From: Holophagaceae bacterium UBA706
Lineage (GTDB): Bacteria > Acidobacteriota > Holophagae > Holophagales > Holophagaceae
Direction of reading: 5' to 3'
NCBI GenBank assembly: GCA_002298155.1
Contig: DBME01000469.1
Coordinates: 1-11,349 of the forward strand
Length of the DNA: 11,349 nt
Shown here: positions 1-5,813 of the stretch, piece by piece
Layout of the letters: every line of letters begins with the position of its first letter
Numbering within the stretch: the first letter of the stretch is position 1
Made by a program: the position numbers and the translations under genes
Notes under the pieces: generated by a model
Told to the model about the DNA's origin: nothing
Databases searched by the model: none
The model's input: only the letters and a program-made list of their open reading frames with translations

Positions 1-986
1 TTCACCTTGAACTCGGCGATGACGGCGCCGTCCTTGAGGGCCTGGCCGTCGTAGGGGCGCAGCTCGACCACGTCGCCGGTGTCCATGCGGGAGACGTCCA
101 GCTCGATGGGCAGGGCCCCGGAGTCCTCCATGGTGTTGTAGAAGATGGGAGCGATCTTGGCGCCCAGGCACACGCCGCCGAAGCGCTTGTTGGGCACGAA
201 GGGCACGTCCTCGCCGGTCCACCACAGCACGGAGTTGGTGGCGGACTTGCGGCTGGAGCCGGTGCCCACCACGTCGCCCACGTAGGCCACCGGGTGGCCC
301 TTGCCCGTGAGGCGCTGGAGCAGCTGGATGGGGCCGACCTTGCCGGGCTCGTCGGGGACGATGCCGGGGCGGGCGTTCTTGAGCATGGCCAGGGCGTGGA
401 GCGGGATGTCGGGGCGGCTCCAGGCGTCCGGGGCCGGGGAGAGGTCGTCGGTGTTGGTTTCGCCCGTCACCTTGAAGATGGTGACGGTGAGGCTGCGGGG
501 CACTTCCGGCCGCGAGGTGAACCATTCGGCCGCGGCCCAGGAGGCCAGGACGGCCTTGGCGTTGGCGCTGCCCGCGTCGGCCTTGGCCTTGACCTCGTCG
601 AAGGCGTCGAAGACCAGGAGGGTCTTCTTCAGGCCCTCGGCCGCGATGGCGCCCACGGCGGGTTCGTCCAGGAGGGCGATGAGGGGCTTGATGTTGAAGC
701 CTCCCAGCATGGTGGCCAGGAGCTCGGTGGCCTTGCCGCGGCTCACCAGCGGCGAGGTCTCCTCGCCCCAGGCCACCCGGGCCAGGAAGTCCGCCTTGAT
801 GCGGGCCGCATCGTCCACGCCCGCGGGGACCCGGTGGGTGAGGAGTTCCACCAGGAGCGTCTCCTCGCCCGCGGGGGGCTGCTTGAGCAGGCCCACCAGT
901 TCGAGCGTCTGTTCGGGGCTCAGGGGAAGGGGGGGAATGCCGAGGGCGGCGCGTTCGGTTACATGGTGGCGGTAGGCGGCGAGCAT
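1..986 (-). CDS. acnB: Aconitase B (bifunctional aconitate hydratase 2/2-methylisocitrate dehydratase), N-terminal part
   Basis: Aconitase B interconverts citrate and isocitrate in the cytoplasmic TCA cycle and in many bacteria also handles 2-methylisocitrate. Reading the minus strand from the ATG at 986 gives about 328 codons before the window ends, so the 3' two thirds are missing (the E. coli enzyme has about 865 residues). The protein starts MLAAYRHHVTERAALGIPPL and matches the N-terminus of E. coli AcnB as I remember it. Near-identical blocks follow: VTIFKVTGETNTDDLSPAPD, then SRPDIPLHALAMLKNARPGI, then GDVVGTGSSRKSATNSVLWW and KIAPIFYNTMEDSGALPIE. These cover the HEAT-like domain and the swivel domain that set AcnB apart from AcnA. 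The iron-sulfur cysteines lie in the unseen part. A GGAGG sequence sits 4 bases before the ATG and supports this start. The gene appears to be transcribed alone, with about 110 bp of leader and possible promoter upstream. Confidence 0.96.
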   Translation of the reverse strand, partial: MLAAYRHHVTERAALGIPPLPLSPEQTLELVGLLKQPPAGEETLLVELLTHRVPAGVDDAARIKADFLARVAWGEETSPLVSRGKATELLATMLGGFNIKPLIALLDEPAVGAIAAEGLKKTLLVFDAFDEVKAKADAGSANAKAVLASWAAAEWFTSRPEVPRSLTVTIFKVTGETNTDDLSPAPDAWSRPDIPLHALAMLKNARPGIVPDEPGKVGPIQLLQRLTGKGHPVAYVGDVVGTGSSRKSATNSVLWWTGEDVPFVPNKRFGGVCLGAKIAPIFYNTMEDSGALPIELDVSRMDTGDVVELRPYDGQALKDGAVIAEFKV

Positions 987-1010
987 GGGACCTCCGGATT
1001 CAAAGATAAC

Positions 1011-1024
1011 GCCCCCCGGGGGGC
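1011..1024. repeat. Perfect GC palindrome in the acnB leader
   Basis: The 14 bases GCCCCCCGGGGGGC form a perfect self-complementary palindrome. It lies 25 bp upstream of the acnB start, so it would probably be in the untranslated leader. With no unpaired loop a hairpin is strained, and the role is unknown. It could simply be a GC-rich coincidence. Confidence 0.4.
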
Positions 1025-1069
1025 CCGGGGCGCGATTTCCGACCTGGGCGCTCCGCATTCCGGTCGGTA

Positions 1070-1088
1070 GATGAATAATTAAATCATC
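1070..1088. promoter_or_regulatory. AT-rich imperfect palindrome upstream of acnB (candidate promoter or operator)
   Basis: This short AT-rich island stands out in very GC-rich surroundings. The outer arms GATGA and TCATC are exact inverted repeats around an AT core, and 7 of 9 positions pair overall. It sits 84-102 bp upstream of the acnB ATG, where a promoter would be expected. I could not fit convincing -35 and -10 boxes, so this is a candidate control region only. Confidence 0.3.
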
Positions 1089-1095
1089 GCGGGAG

Positions 1096-1113
1096 TTTCG
1101 GGCTTGCCCGAAA
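1096..1113. terminator. Small symmetric hairpin, possible second or bidirectional terminator
   Basis: TTTCGGG and CCCGAAA form a perfect 7-bp stem around a CTTG tetraloop. It lies just beyond the main hairpin behind the fadL-like gene. The stem itself is flanked by T-rich and A-rich ends, so it reads as a compact terminator-like hairpin on either strand. It may act as a backup terminator for the fadL-like gene. Confidence 0.45.
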
Positions 1114-1146
1114 AGGAAACCGGCGGCCCCCAGGGGGAGCCGCCGG
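1111..1146 (-). terminator. Rho-independent terminator of the fadL-like gene
   Basis: The + strand shows CCGGCGGC at 1120-1127 and its exact complement GCCGCCGG at 1139-1146, an 8-bp GC stem. Part of the 11-nt loop can also pair. Read on the minus strand, the stem is followed at once by TTTCCTTTT. It starts about 20 bp after the stop codon of the minus-strand fadL-like gene, which fits an intrinsic terminator for that gene. Confidence 0.7.
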
Positions 1147-1166
1147 CGCAGAGGGTCGAGGAGCTT

Positions 1167-2660
1167 CTAGAAGGACCACCGGGCCTGGAGGGCCCAGATA
1201 TCGATGGCGTTCTTGTAGGTCCCCGCAAGGTCGCCCTTGATGAAGTCGGAGGACAGGGGATTCGTGCCGCCCTTGAGATTGACGGTGGAGTCCTTGACCA
1301 TGATGTGGGTCAGGCCGAGGTCGATTCCGAAGCCCTTCACGAACTGGTAGCTCAAGCCTGCGGAAATCCAGGTCCGGTCCGCGTCGGGAATGCGGGGCGT
1401 GCGGTAGGCGTCTTCCACGGCGCCCTTGTCGAGCGCCAGACCGACACGATAGGTCCACGCTCCCCCAGGCTTGCAGGTGGCGCCCACGGAGACGAAGGTG
1501 GTGTCCTTCCAATTCTCGTTGGTGACATTGTCGGCCTGCTTTGCGGGGTCGCTGAATTTCAACCGCAGTTCCTTGAACTGCGACCAGGTGGTGCGCTCGA
1601 ATTCGGCCGACAGCGTGAAGGTGCTGGACACGTCGTAGGATGCGCCGAGGGAGATGCAAGCGGGGAGCTTGAGGTCGGCGGTGACAGGGCCGTTCGCCGT
1701 GCCGGTGGCGAGGTTCGCGCTGAGGATGTTCAGCGCGGGGCTGCCAGGGTTCACCTGGGAGAGCGCGTGCATACCGAGGGCCACCGTGGAGGGGATCGTG
1801 AAGGTCACGTCGCCTTTGACGTTTTCGGACATCGCGGACTGGTACCCCAGGCCGACGCGGAAGGTGCTGGAGGGCTCGTAGAGAAGACCAGCCTTGAAGC
1901 CATAGGCCCAGGAGTCACCCTTGACGAAGACAAGGCCGTCCGCGGAGCCGGGCGTCACGATCTCGGTGCCGGGAACCAGGGGGTTCGCATTGGTGAACGT
2001 GGGAAATGCGCCGGATGCCTGGATCTGCTTGATCCCCATCCAGGCCTCGTAGCCCAGGTCCACCGCTTGGCTCAGTTCCGCCTTTGCCTGGCGCGCCACG
2101 AAGGAAATGCCGCCGGACCACTGCGAATTGAACCGGTAGGCCAGGGTCGGGGCGATGTCCACGGTCTCGAGGTGGGAACGGATGGCGTGGTACCGCCCGA
2201 TCCAGGTGGGATCGTACTGCGTCGTGAGCCCGTAGGGGACGTTCACGGAGATGCCGACCTTGAGGTCCTTGCTGAGGGACCACATGGCGTAGAGGGTGGG
2301 TGTCACGGCACTCTGGGCCGCGTTGCCGTGGCTGGACGGGCCGGAGATGGCTTGGTACTCGGGATGCCCCGGGAAGGAGCCGGCTCGGTTCGCCGTGCCA
2401 TTGCTGAATTCAGCCGAGGGGATGATGTTGGTGAACCCCACTTGGAGCTGGGTTCCGTCAAACCGGGTGAGGGCGGCGGGGTTGAAGAACATGCTGCTGA
2501 TGTCGGAACCGCCCGCGCTGATGCCGGCGAAGGAGACTCCCTGACCGCTGGCGCCCTGCTCCCGCAGCTGGAATCCCGAGGCGGAGGCCCTGGGTGCGGC
2601 TGCAACGATCAGGAGAGCCACTGCTGTGGTGGAAAGCGAAATGCGGAAATGTCTGGTCAT
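1167..2660 (-). CDS. FadL/OmpP1/TodX-family outer-membrane transport protein
   Basis: The family forms outer-membrane barrels with an N-terminal hatch that admit long-chain fatty acids or other hydrophobic compounds. The 497-residue protein starts with a signal peptide (residues 1-27, ending ASA). The predicted mature protein begins SGFQLREQGASGQGVSFAG, like E. coli FadL (AGFQLNEF...). An NPA triplet falls at mature position 33 if cleavage follows residue 27, as in FadL, where NPA belongs to the hatch region. The rest is alternating beta-strand sequence ending in QARWSF, the terminal phenylalanine typical of outer-membrane barrels. I chose the ATG at 2660 because AAGGAG lies 8 bases before it and the signal peptide starts there; the frame stays open upstream without a better start. 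It is divergent from a TetR gene that may control it. The true substrate cannot be read from the sequence: fatty acids or aromatic hydrocarbons are both possible. Confidence 0.9.
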   Translation of the reverse strand: MTRHFRISLSTTAVALLIVAAAPRASASGFQLREQGASGQGVSFAGISAGGSDISSMFFNPAALTRFDGTQLQVGFTNIIPSAEFSNGTANRAGSFPGHPEYQAISGPSSHGNAAQSAVTPTLYAMWSLSKDLKVGISVNVPYGLTTQYDPTWIGRYHAIRSHLETVDIAPTLAYRFNSQWSGGISFVARQAKAELSQAVDLGYEAWMGIKQIQASGAFPTFTNANPLVPGTEIVTPGSADGLVFVKGDSWAYGFKAGLLYEPSSTFRVGLGYQSAMSENVKGDVTFTIPSTVALGMHALSQVNPGSPALNILSANLATGTANGPVTADLKLPACISLGASYDVSSTFTLSAEFERTTWSQFKELRLKFSDPAKQADNVTNENWKDTTFVSVGATCKPGGAWTYRVGLALDKGAVEDAYRTPRIPDADRTWISAGLSYQFVKGFGIDLGLTHIMVKDSTVNLKGGTNPLSSDFIKGDLAGTYKNAIDIWALQARWSF

Positions 2661-2703
2661 GCTTGGGGCTCCTTGTGCCAACGGCGCGGTCTTCGCGCCT
2701 TTA

Positions 2704-2718
2704 GCCGGCCAGGCCGGC
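2704..2718. promoter_or_regulatory. Perfect 15-bp palindrome in the fadL-tetR intergenic region
   Basis: GCCGGCC, a central A, and GGCCGGC form a perfect 7+1+7 palindrome 44 bp upstream of the fadL-like ATG. Odd-length palindromes of this size are typical of TetR-family operators, and the divergent gene encodes such a regulator. A leader hairpin in the fadL mRNA is the alternative. Confidence 0.4.
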
Positions 2719-2751
2719 AGAATCGTCAACCTTAGCAAAAGGGTGAGGCCC

Positions 2752-2765
2752 GAAAACGAATTTTC
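2752..2765. promoter_or_regulatory. AT-rich inverted repeat between fadL and tetR
   Basis: GAAAA and TTTTC flank a 4-base spacer (CGAA). It sits in the most AT-rich part of this intergenic region (about 2725-2820), where both divergent promoters should lie. It is a candidate operator or promoter element. The arms are short, so chance is a real alternative. Confidence 0.25.
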
Positions 2766-2788
2766 ATCATTTTGAACATCAGATTAAA

Positions 2789-2801
2789 TGACCGGGAGTC
2801 A
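2789..2801. promoter_or_regulatory. TGAC-N5-GTCA inverted repeat upstream of tetR
   Basis: TGAC and GTCA flank CGGGA, 25 bp before the tetR start and next to a TATCAT sequence (2803-2808) that resembles a -10 box. The position would suit autoregulation by the TetR protein. No matching -35 box could be fitted, so the promoter itself is not called. Confidence 0.3.
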
Positions 2802-2825
2802 GTATCATCAAAGGCGAGGACTTCC

Positions 2826-3491
2826 ATGCAGCGTGCACACCGCCCCGATCAGAAGGAGCTCCGGCGTCGTGCCATCCTGGCCGGCGCGGCGCAGCTGTTC
2901 GCGGTGGCGCGGTACCAGGACATCCGCATGGCGGACCTGGCCCACGAGCTGGGGCTGGGCAAGGGCACCCTGTATCTGTACTTTCCCACCAAAGAATCCC
3001 TCTTCCTGGCGGTGCTCCAGGCCGAGATGGGAGGCTGGTTCCGGGGAGCCTCGCAGCGGCTGGAGGAAGCCGCCCCGGGAACGGACCCGGTGGCCCTGGC
3101 CGAGGGGCTGGTGCAGGAGATGCTGGACCGGCCTCTGCTGCCCGGACTCCAGGCCACGGTGCACGGCGTGCTGGAGCAGAATGTCCCCACGGCGGAAACC
3201 CTGGCCTTCGCGCGGTTCCTGCAGGACGGGGTGAACCGTGTCGGCCTGAGCCTGGAAAAGGCGGTGCCCGCCCTGGCACCGGGGCAGGGGGCGGTCTTCC
3301 TCCTGCGGTTCTACAGCCTGGTCATCGGCACCCAGCTCATGTCGGCCCGGCCTCCCGCGGTGCGCGAGGCCCTGCAGGAGCCGGGGCTCCATGTCTTCGA
3401 CTTCACCTTCGAGAGTGTCTTCCGGCCGGCGGTCGTGGATCTGATGAACGGAATGCTGCACCGCGAGCCTGTTTTTTCCGCTAGCATGTGA
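2826..3491 (+). CDS. TetR/AcrR-family transcriptional regulator
   Basis: This is a cytoplasmic one-component repressor of 221 residues, the usual TetR length. Residues 16-62 form the conserved DNA-binding domain. It contains the helix-turn-helix core MADLAHELGLGKGTLYLYFP followed by TKESLF, the hallmark of the family. The C-terminal part (about 70-221) is helical and hydrophobic, as expected for a ligand pocket and dimer interface, and its ligand cannot be predicted. The frame is open upstream from a TTG at 2772, but I prefer the ATG at 2826 because GCGAGGA lies a few bases before it and TetR homology begins within ten residues. The gene is divergent from the fadL-like gene and is followed 47 bp downstream by a small barrel gene. 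Control of the fadL-like gene, of itself, or of the downstream barrel gene is likely by position, with a hydrophobic compound as a plausible inducer. These regulatory links are inference. Confidence 0.92.
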   Translation: MQRAHRPDQKELRRRAILAGAAQLFAVARYQDIRMADLAHELGLGKGTLYLYFPTKESLFLAVLQAEMGGWFRGASQRLEEAAPGTDPVALAEGLVQEMLDRPLLPGLQATVHGVLEQNVPTAETLAFARFLQDGVNRVGLSLEKAVPALAPGQGAVFLLRFYSLVIGTQLMSARPPAVREALQEPGLHVFDFTFESVFRPAVVDLMNGMLHREPVFSASM

Positions 3492-3538
3492 GTATTCCAA
3501 ACATACGGGTTGATCCTCATCCCCCTTTCGGAGTCCCC

Positions 3539-4174
3539 ATGCGCCTGTGCGCCCTCGTCCCCTGCATGATCCTGGCCGCCGCCCCCGTGGCCGCCCTCGC
3601 CCAGGGCAAGCCCGCCCACACCCACGAGGGGTTCTACCTCGCCTTCGGCGCCTCCGGCGCCTCCGGCGACATCAAGCTGGACGCGACCGGCACCGACTTC
3701 TCCCACATGACCATCGGGGGCAGCGGCGCCCAGTTCGATTTCCGCATCGGCGGGGCGGTTGCGCCCAACGTCATCCTGTCCTTCGACCTCTCCACGCGGG
3801 CCATCAACAGTCCCAGCGTGAACGTGGACGGATATGGCGGGGCCCTCAGCAGCGACTACACGGCCAGCGACACCATCGTGGGCCTGGGCGTCACCTACTA
3901 CATCATGCCCAGCAACGTCTTCATTAGCGGCACCATCGGCCGGGGCGTCTTCACCATGAAGAACGGCGGCACCTCAACGAACTCCGAGAGCGGCTCCGGC
4001 ATCATCCTTCGGGCCGGCAAGGAGTGGTGGGTGTCCCGCAACTGGGGCCTGGGCGTCGCGGCCGGCTGGGCCCGCGTGAAGGCCGACGACAAGAGCGAGC
4101 CCTTCAACCCGGGCTACCATGCCACCCTCACGACGGACCGCGTCTTCGTGGGCTTCAGCGCGACCTTCAACTGA
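3539..4174 (+). CDS. Small outer-membrane beta-barrel protein, function unknown
   Basis: The 211-residue protein has a clear signal peptide (MRLCALVPCMILAAAPVAALA, cleavage near residue 21). It then shows alternating polar and hydrophobic segments with many Gly, Ser and aromatic residues: GFYLAFGASGASGDIKL, then FDFRIGGAVAPNVILSFDLS, then TIVGLGVTYYIMPSNVFISG. This pattern suits an eight-stranded OmpX/Opa-like barrel. It ends FSATFN, so the usual terminal phenylalanine is followed by an extra Asn. An earlier in-frame GTG exists at 3488, overlapping the end of tetR, but the ATG at 3539 has GGAG five bases upstream and begins the signal peptide. The 47-bp gap and same direction suggest co-transcription with tetR. 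The stop codon directly abuts the stop of the convergent gene. I do not recognise a specific family, and a structural or stress-related role is possible. Confidence 0.8.
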   Translation: MRLCALVPCMILAAAPVAALAQGKPAHTHEGFYLAFGASGASGDIKLDATGTDFSHMTIGGSGAQFDFRIGGAVAPNVILSFDLSTRAINSPSVNVDGYGGALSSDYTASDTIVGLGVTYYIMPSNVFISGTIGRGVFTMKNGGTSTNSESGSGIILRAGKEWWVSRNWGLGVAAGWARVKADDKSEPFNPGYHATLTTDRVFVGFSATFN

Positions 4175-4690
4175 TCACTTCTTCCGCCGCGAGACCCCCT
4201 CGACATAGGTCGTGAACGCTTCCGGCTTGTCGGGGGGGGCGATGGCGAAGGAGACCGTGACCACGTCGGCCCCCTGCGGCCGGTAGGTGAGGCGGAAGAC
4301 GGGGCCCCTTCCGGCCGGGCTCAGGAACTCCACGCCGGCGCCGCCGGGCAGGGCCCTGGCCGCGTAATGGATGACGTGGCCCTCGTTGTCCACATAGAGG
4401 GCCTTGAGGCCGCCGTCCTCGGGGAACAGCGTCATGAGGTCCTCGTGGCGGATGGCCGCACGGCCATTCTGGGCCGGGTAGGAGGCCCAGCTGCGCCGTA
4501 CGAGGGTCCTGCCCTCCAGTTCGAACCGGAAGGAGAACTCGCCGGATCCCTTGCCGGGATCCCCGCTGCCTTCGCCCACCCAGTCGCCCGCCAGGAACCG
4601 TACGGCCGCGTAAGGGTCCGATGCCTGGGGCTGGGGAGCCTGGGCGGGTAGGAGGGCGCAGAGGAGAAACAGGAGGAGGGTGCGGAACAT
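4175..4690 (-). CDS. Exported lipocalin-like (DUF1579-like) protein, function unknown
   Basis: The protein has 171 residues with a signal peptide (MFRTLLLFLLCALLPAQ, cleavage near residue 17). The mature part begins with the FLAGDWVGEGSG motif (residues 32-43), followed by a run of beta-strands such as GEFSFRFELEGRTLVRRSW (50-68). A single up-and-down beta-barrel resembling DUF1579 or other lipocalin-like folds is likely, probably in the periplasm. Such proteins may bind small ligands, but no catalytic residues are obvious. I chose the ATG at 4690 because the signal peptide starts there. The frame stays open upstream to 4966, but that extension has no signal peptide and runs through the 4791-4860 inverted repeat. 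A GGAAAGG sequence lies upstream, a weak ribosome site. It is convergent with the barrel gene with no bases between their stops, so no separate terminator fits. Confidence 0.75.
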   Translation of the reverse strand: MFRTLLLFLLCALLPAQAPQPQASDPYAAVRFLAGDWVGEGSGDPGKGSGEFSFRFELEGRTLVRRSWASYPAQNGRAAIRHEDLMTLFPEDGGLKALYVDNEGHVIHYAARALPGGAGVEFLSPAGRGPVFRLTYRPQGADVVTVSFAIAPPDKPEAFTTYVEGVSRRKK

Positions 4691-4790
4691 TAGGAGCCTT
4701 TCCGGGGGCGTGCCCGATGGGTCCATTTTTACGGCAAGGAGGCTTCCCTGGGTCGAAATTCCTCCTCTCCCAGAATCCCCAGGTTCTTTC

Positions 4791-4860
4791 ATCTCCTTCA
4801 TCCCCCCCATCGCTGGCCCTGCGTAACGGGGAGGAACGGGATGTGGGGGATGAAGGGGAT
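4791..4860. repeat. Long imperfect inverted repeat (REP-like element)
   Basis: The arm at 4791-4810 (ATCTCCTTCATC followed by a C-run and AT) is matched by the reverse complement of 4841-4860 at 18 of 20 positions, with a 30-nt loop. The arms contain the repetitive core CCTTCATCCCC. The element lies between the minus-strand gene for the lipocalin-like protein and the end of the glucosaminide operon. No U-tract follows on either strand, so it is not an ordinary terminator. It resembles palindromic intergenic repeats that occur in many copies in some genomes, but copy number cannot be seen from one window. Confidence 0.65.
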
Positions 4861-4896
4861 AAAGCGAATAAGTCCAGTGCTGGGTCAGGAGGTCGA

Positions 4897-4935
4897 GCTT
4901 GCCCGCGGCACCACGGCTCCCGCGGATCGGCAAGC
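4897..4935 (-). terminator. Stem-loop just behind the ROK kinase gene, possible operon terminator
   Basis: GCTTGCC (4897-4903) and GGCAAGC (4929-4935) pair exactly. Inside them, CGCGG (4904-4908) and CCGCG (4920-4924) extend the stem, with a four-base bulge. On the minus strand the stem begins 2 bases after the ROK stop codon. There is no U-run after it, so it may be a Rho-dependent or 3'-end-protecting structure and not a classical terminator. Confidence 0.4.
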
Positions 4936-4937
4936 CT

Positions 4938-5804
4938 TCACGCGATGGCGCGTTCACCCATGGCATCCAGGCACAGCGCCGCGGCGCCCAGGATGGCGAT
5001 CTGGGGCTCCTCGCTCACGTCGATGACCAGGCGCTTGAGGGACTGCTGGTAGGCGAAACCCTTGAGCTCCTCCCGCGCGGCCTTCTCGAACATGGGCCAG
5101 GCCTTGGACACCGACCCGCCCAGGATGATGCGCTCGGGGTCGTAGGCGTAGAGCGCAAGACCGAGCACTCTTCCGAAATCACGGCCGAAATCCTGGAAGA
5201 CGCGCAGGGCGGCCACTTCACCGCGCAGGGCGCGGGCGTGGACGACGGCGCCGTTCTCGCCGCAGTCGCGCAGGAAGAGCTGGCCGCTGGCGTAGTACTC
5301 GTAGGTGTGGTCGCGGTAGGGGATGGCGCCGATCTCACCGGCTCCGCAGTTGGCGCCGGAATAGAGGTGCCCGTTGAGGACGAGGCCGGCCCCCAGGCCC
5401 GTGCCCACCACCATGCCCAGGACGCTGCGGGCGCCCCGGCCCTTGCCGAAGTGGTACTCGCCCAGGGCGAAGCAGTTGGCATCGTTGTTCACGTGCACGG
5501 GGACCTGGAACTGCTCCTCCAGGACCCGGCGCAGGTGGACCTCCTTCCAGGAGGGGATGTTCTCCACGTCATAGACGATGCCCTGGTCCACGTCCACCAC
5601 GCTGGGAACGCCGATGCCGATGCCGGCGGTCTCCCGGGTGAAGACCTTGGCGATGGTGGCGATGAGTTCCTTGATCACCACGTCCTCGCCGGCGGTGGCC
5701 GACGTGGGGCGCGTGACGTGGTCGACGATGAGGCTGCCCTCGACCCGGCCGGCACGCATGTTGGTGCCCCCCAGGTCCACTCCGATGAGAATTCTAGGAT
5801 CCAT
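4938..5804 (-). CDS. ROK-family sugar kinase, probable glucosamine or glucose kinase
   Basis: ROK kinases phosphorylate hexoses such as glucose, GlcNAc or glucosamine with ATP in the cytoplasm. The 288-residue protein has the phosphate-binding motif DLGGTN at 10-15, the catalytic NNDANC at 106-111 (catalytic Asp 108) and GTGLGAG at 134-140. GAGEIGAIPY at 155-163 carries the Glu that contacts sugar hydroxyls. The usual zinc-binding His after GEIG and the CxCGxxGCxE motif are absent; instead the sequence reads YRDHTYEYYASG, as in a zinc-free ROK subgroup. The protein lacks an N-terminal HTH, so it is an enzyme and not a NagC-type repressor. It starts 9 bp after the permease stop, with AAAGGTG as ribosome site, and is the last gene of the operon. 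The upstream exo-glucosaminidase makes glucosamine the most likely substrate. That is inference from context; glucokinase is the main alternative. Confidence 0.88.
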   Translation of the reverse strand: MDPRILIGVDLGGTNMRAGRVEGSLIVDHVTRPTSATAGEDVVIKELIATIAKVFTRETAGIGIGVPSVVDVDQGIVYDVENIPSWKEVHLRRVLEEQFQVPVHVNNDANCFALGEYHFGKGRGARSVLGMVVGTGLGAGLVLNGHLYSGANCGAGEIGAIPYRDHTYEYYASGQLFLRDCGENGAVVHARALRGEVAALRVFQDFGRDFGRVLGLALYAYDPERIILGGSVSKAWPMFEKAAREELKGFAYQQSLKRLVIDVSEEPQIAILGAAALCLDAMGERAIA

Positions 5805-5813
5805 CAGACACCT

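Noticed and set aside
294..1070. Plus-strand frames opposite acnB
   Set aside because: The minus strand encodes AcnB with near-identical blocks to the E. coli protein, so these frames are shadows.
1104..2735. Plus-strand open frame (543 codons) opposite the fadL-like gene
   Set aside because: It runs through the terminator hairpin and into the intergenic region, has no recognisable domain, and is a composition artefact of the opposite strand.
2680..2735. Sigma-70 promoter for the fadL-like gene from TTGACG on the minus strand
   Set aside because: The sequence 17 bases downstream (GGCTAA) is too unlike a -10 box.
4791..4860. Inverted repeat as an intrinsic terminator
   Set aside because: No U-rich tract follows on either strand and the 30-nt loop is long for an intrinsic terminator.
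4691..4966. N-terminal extension of the lipocalin-like protein to 4966
   Set aside because: It would read through the inverted repeat and place an excellent signal peptide in the middle of the protein.
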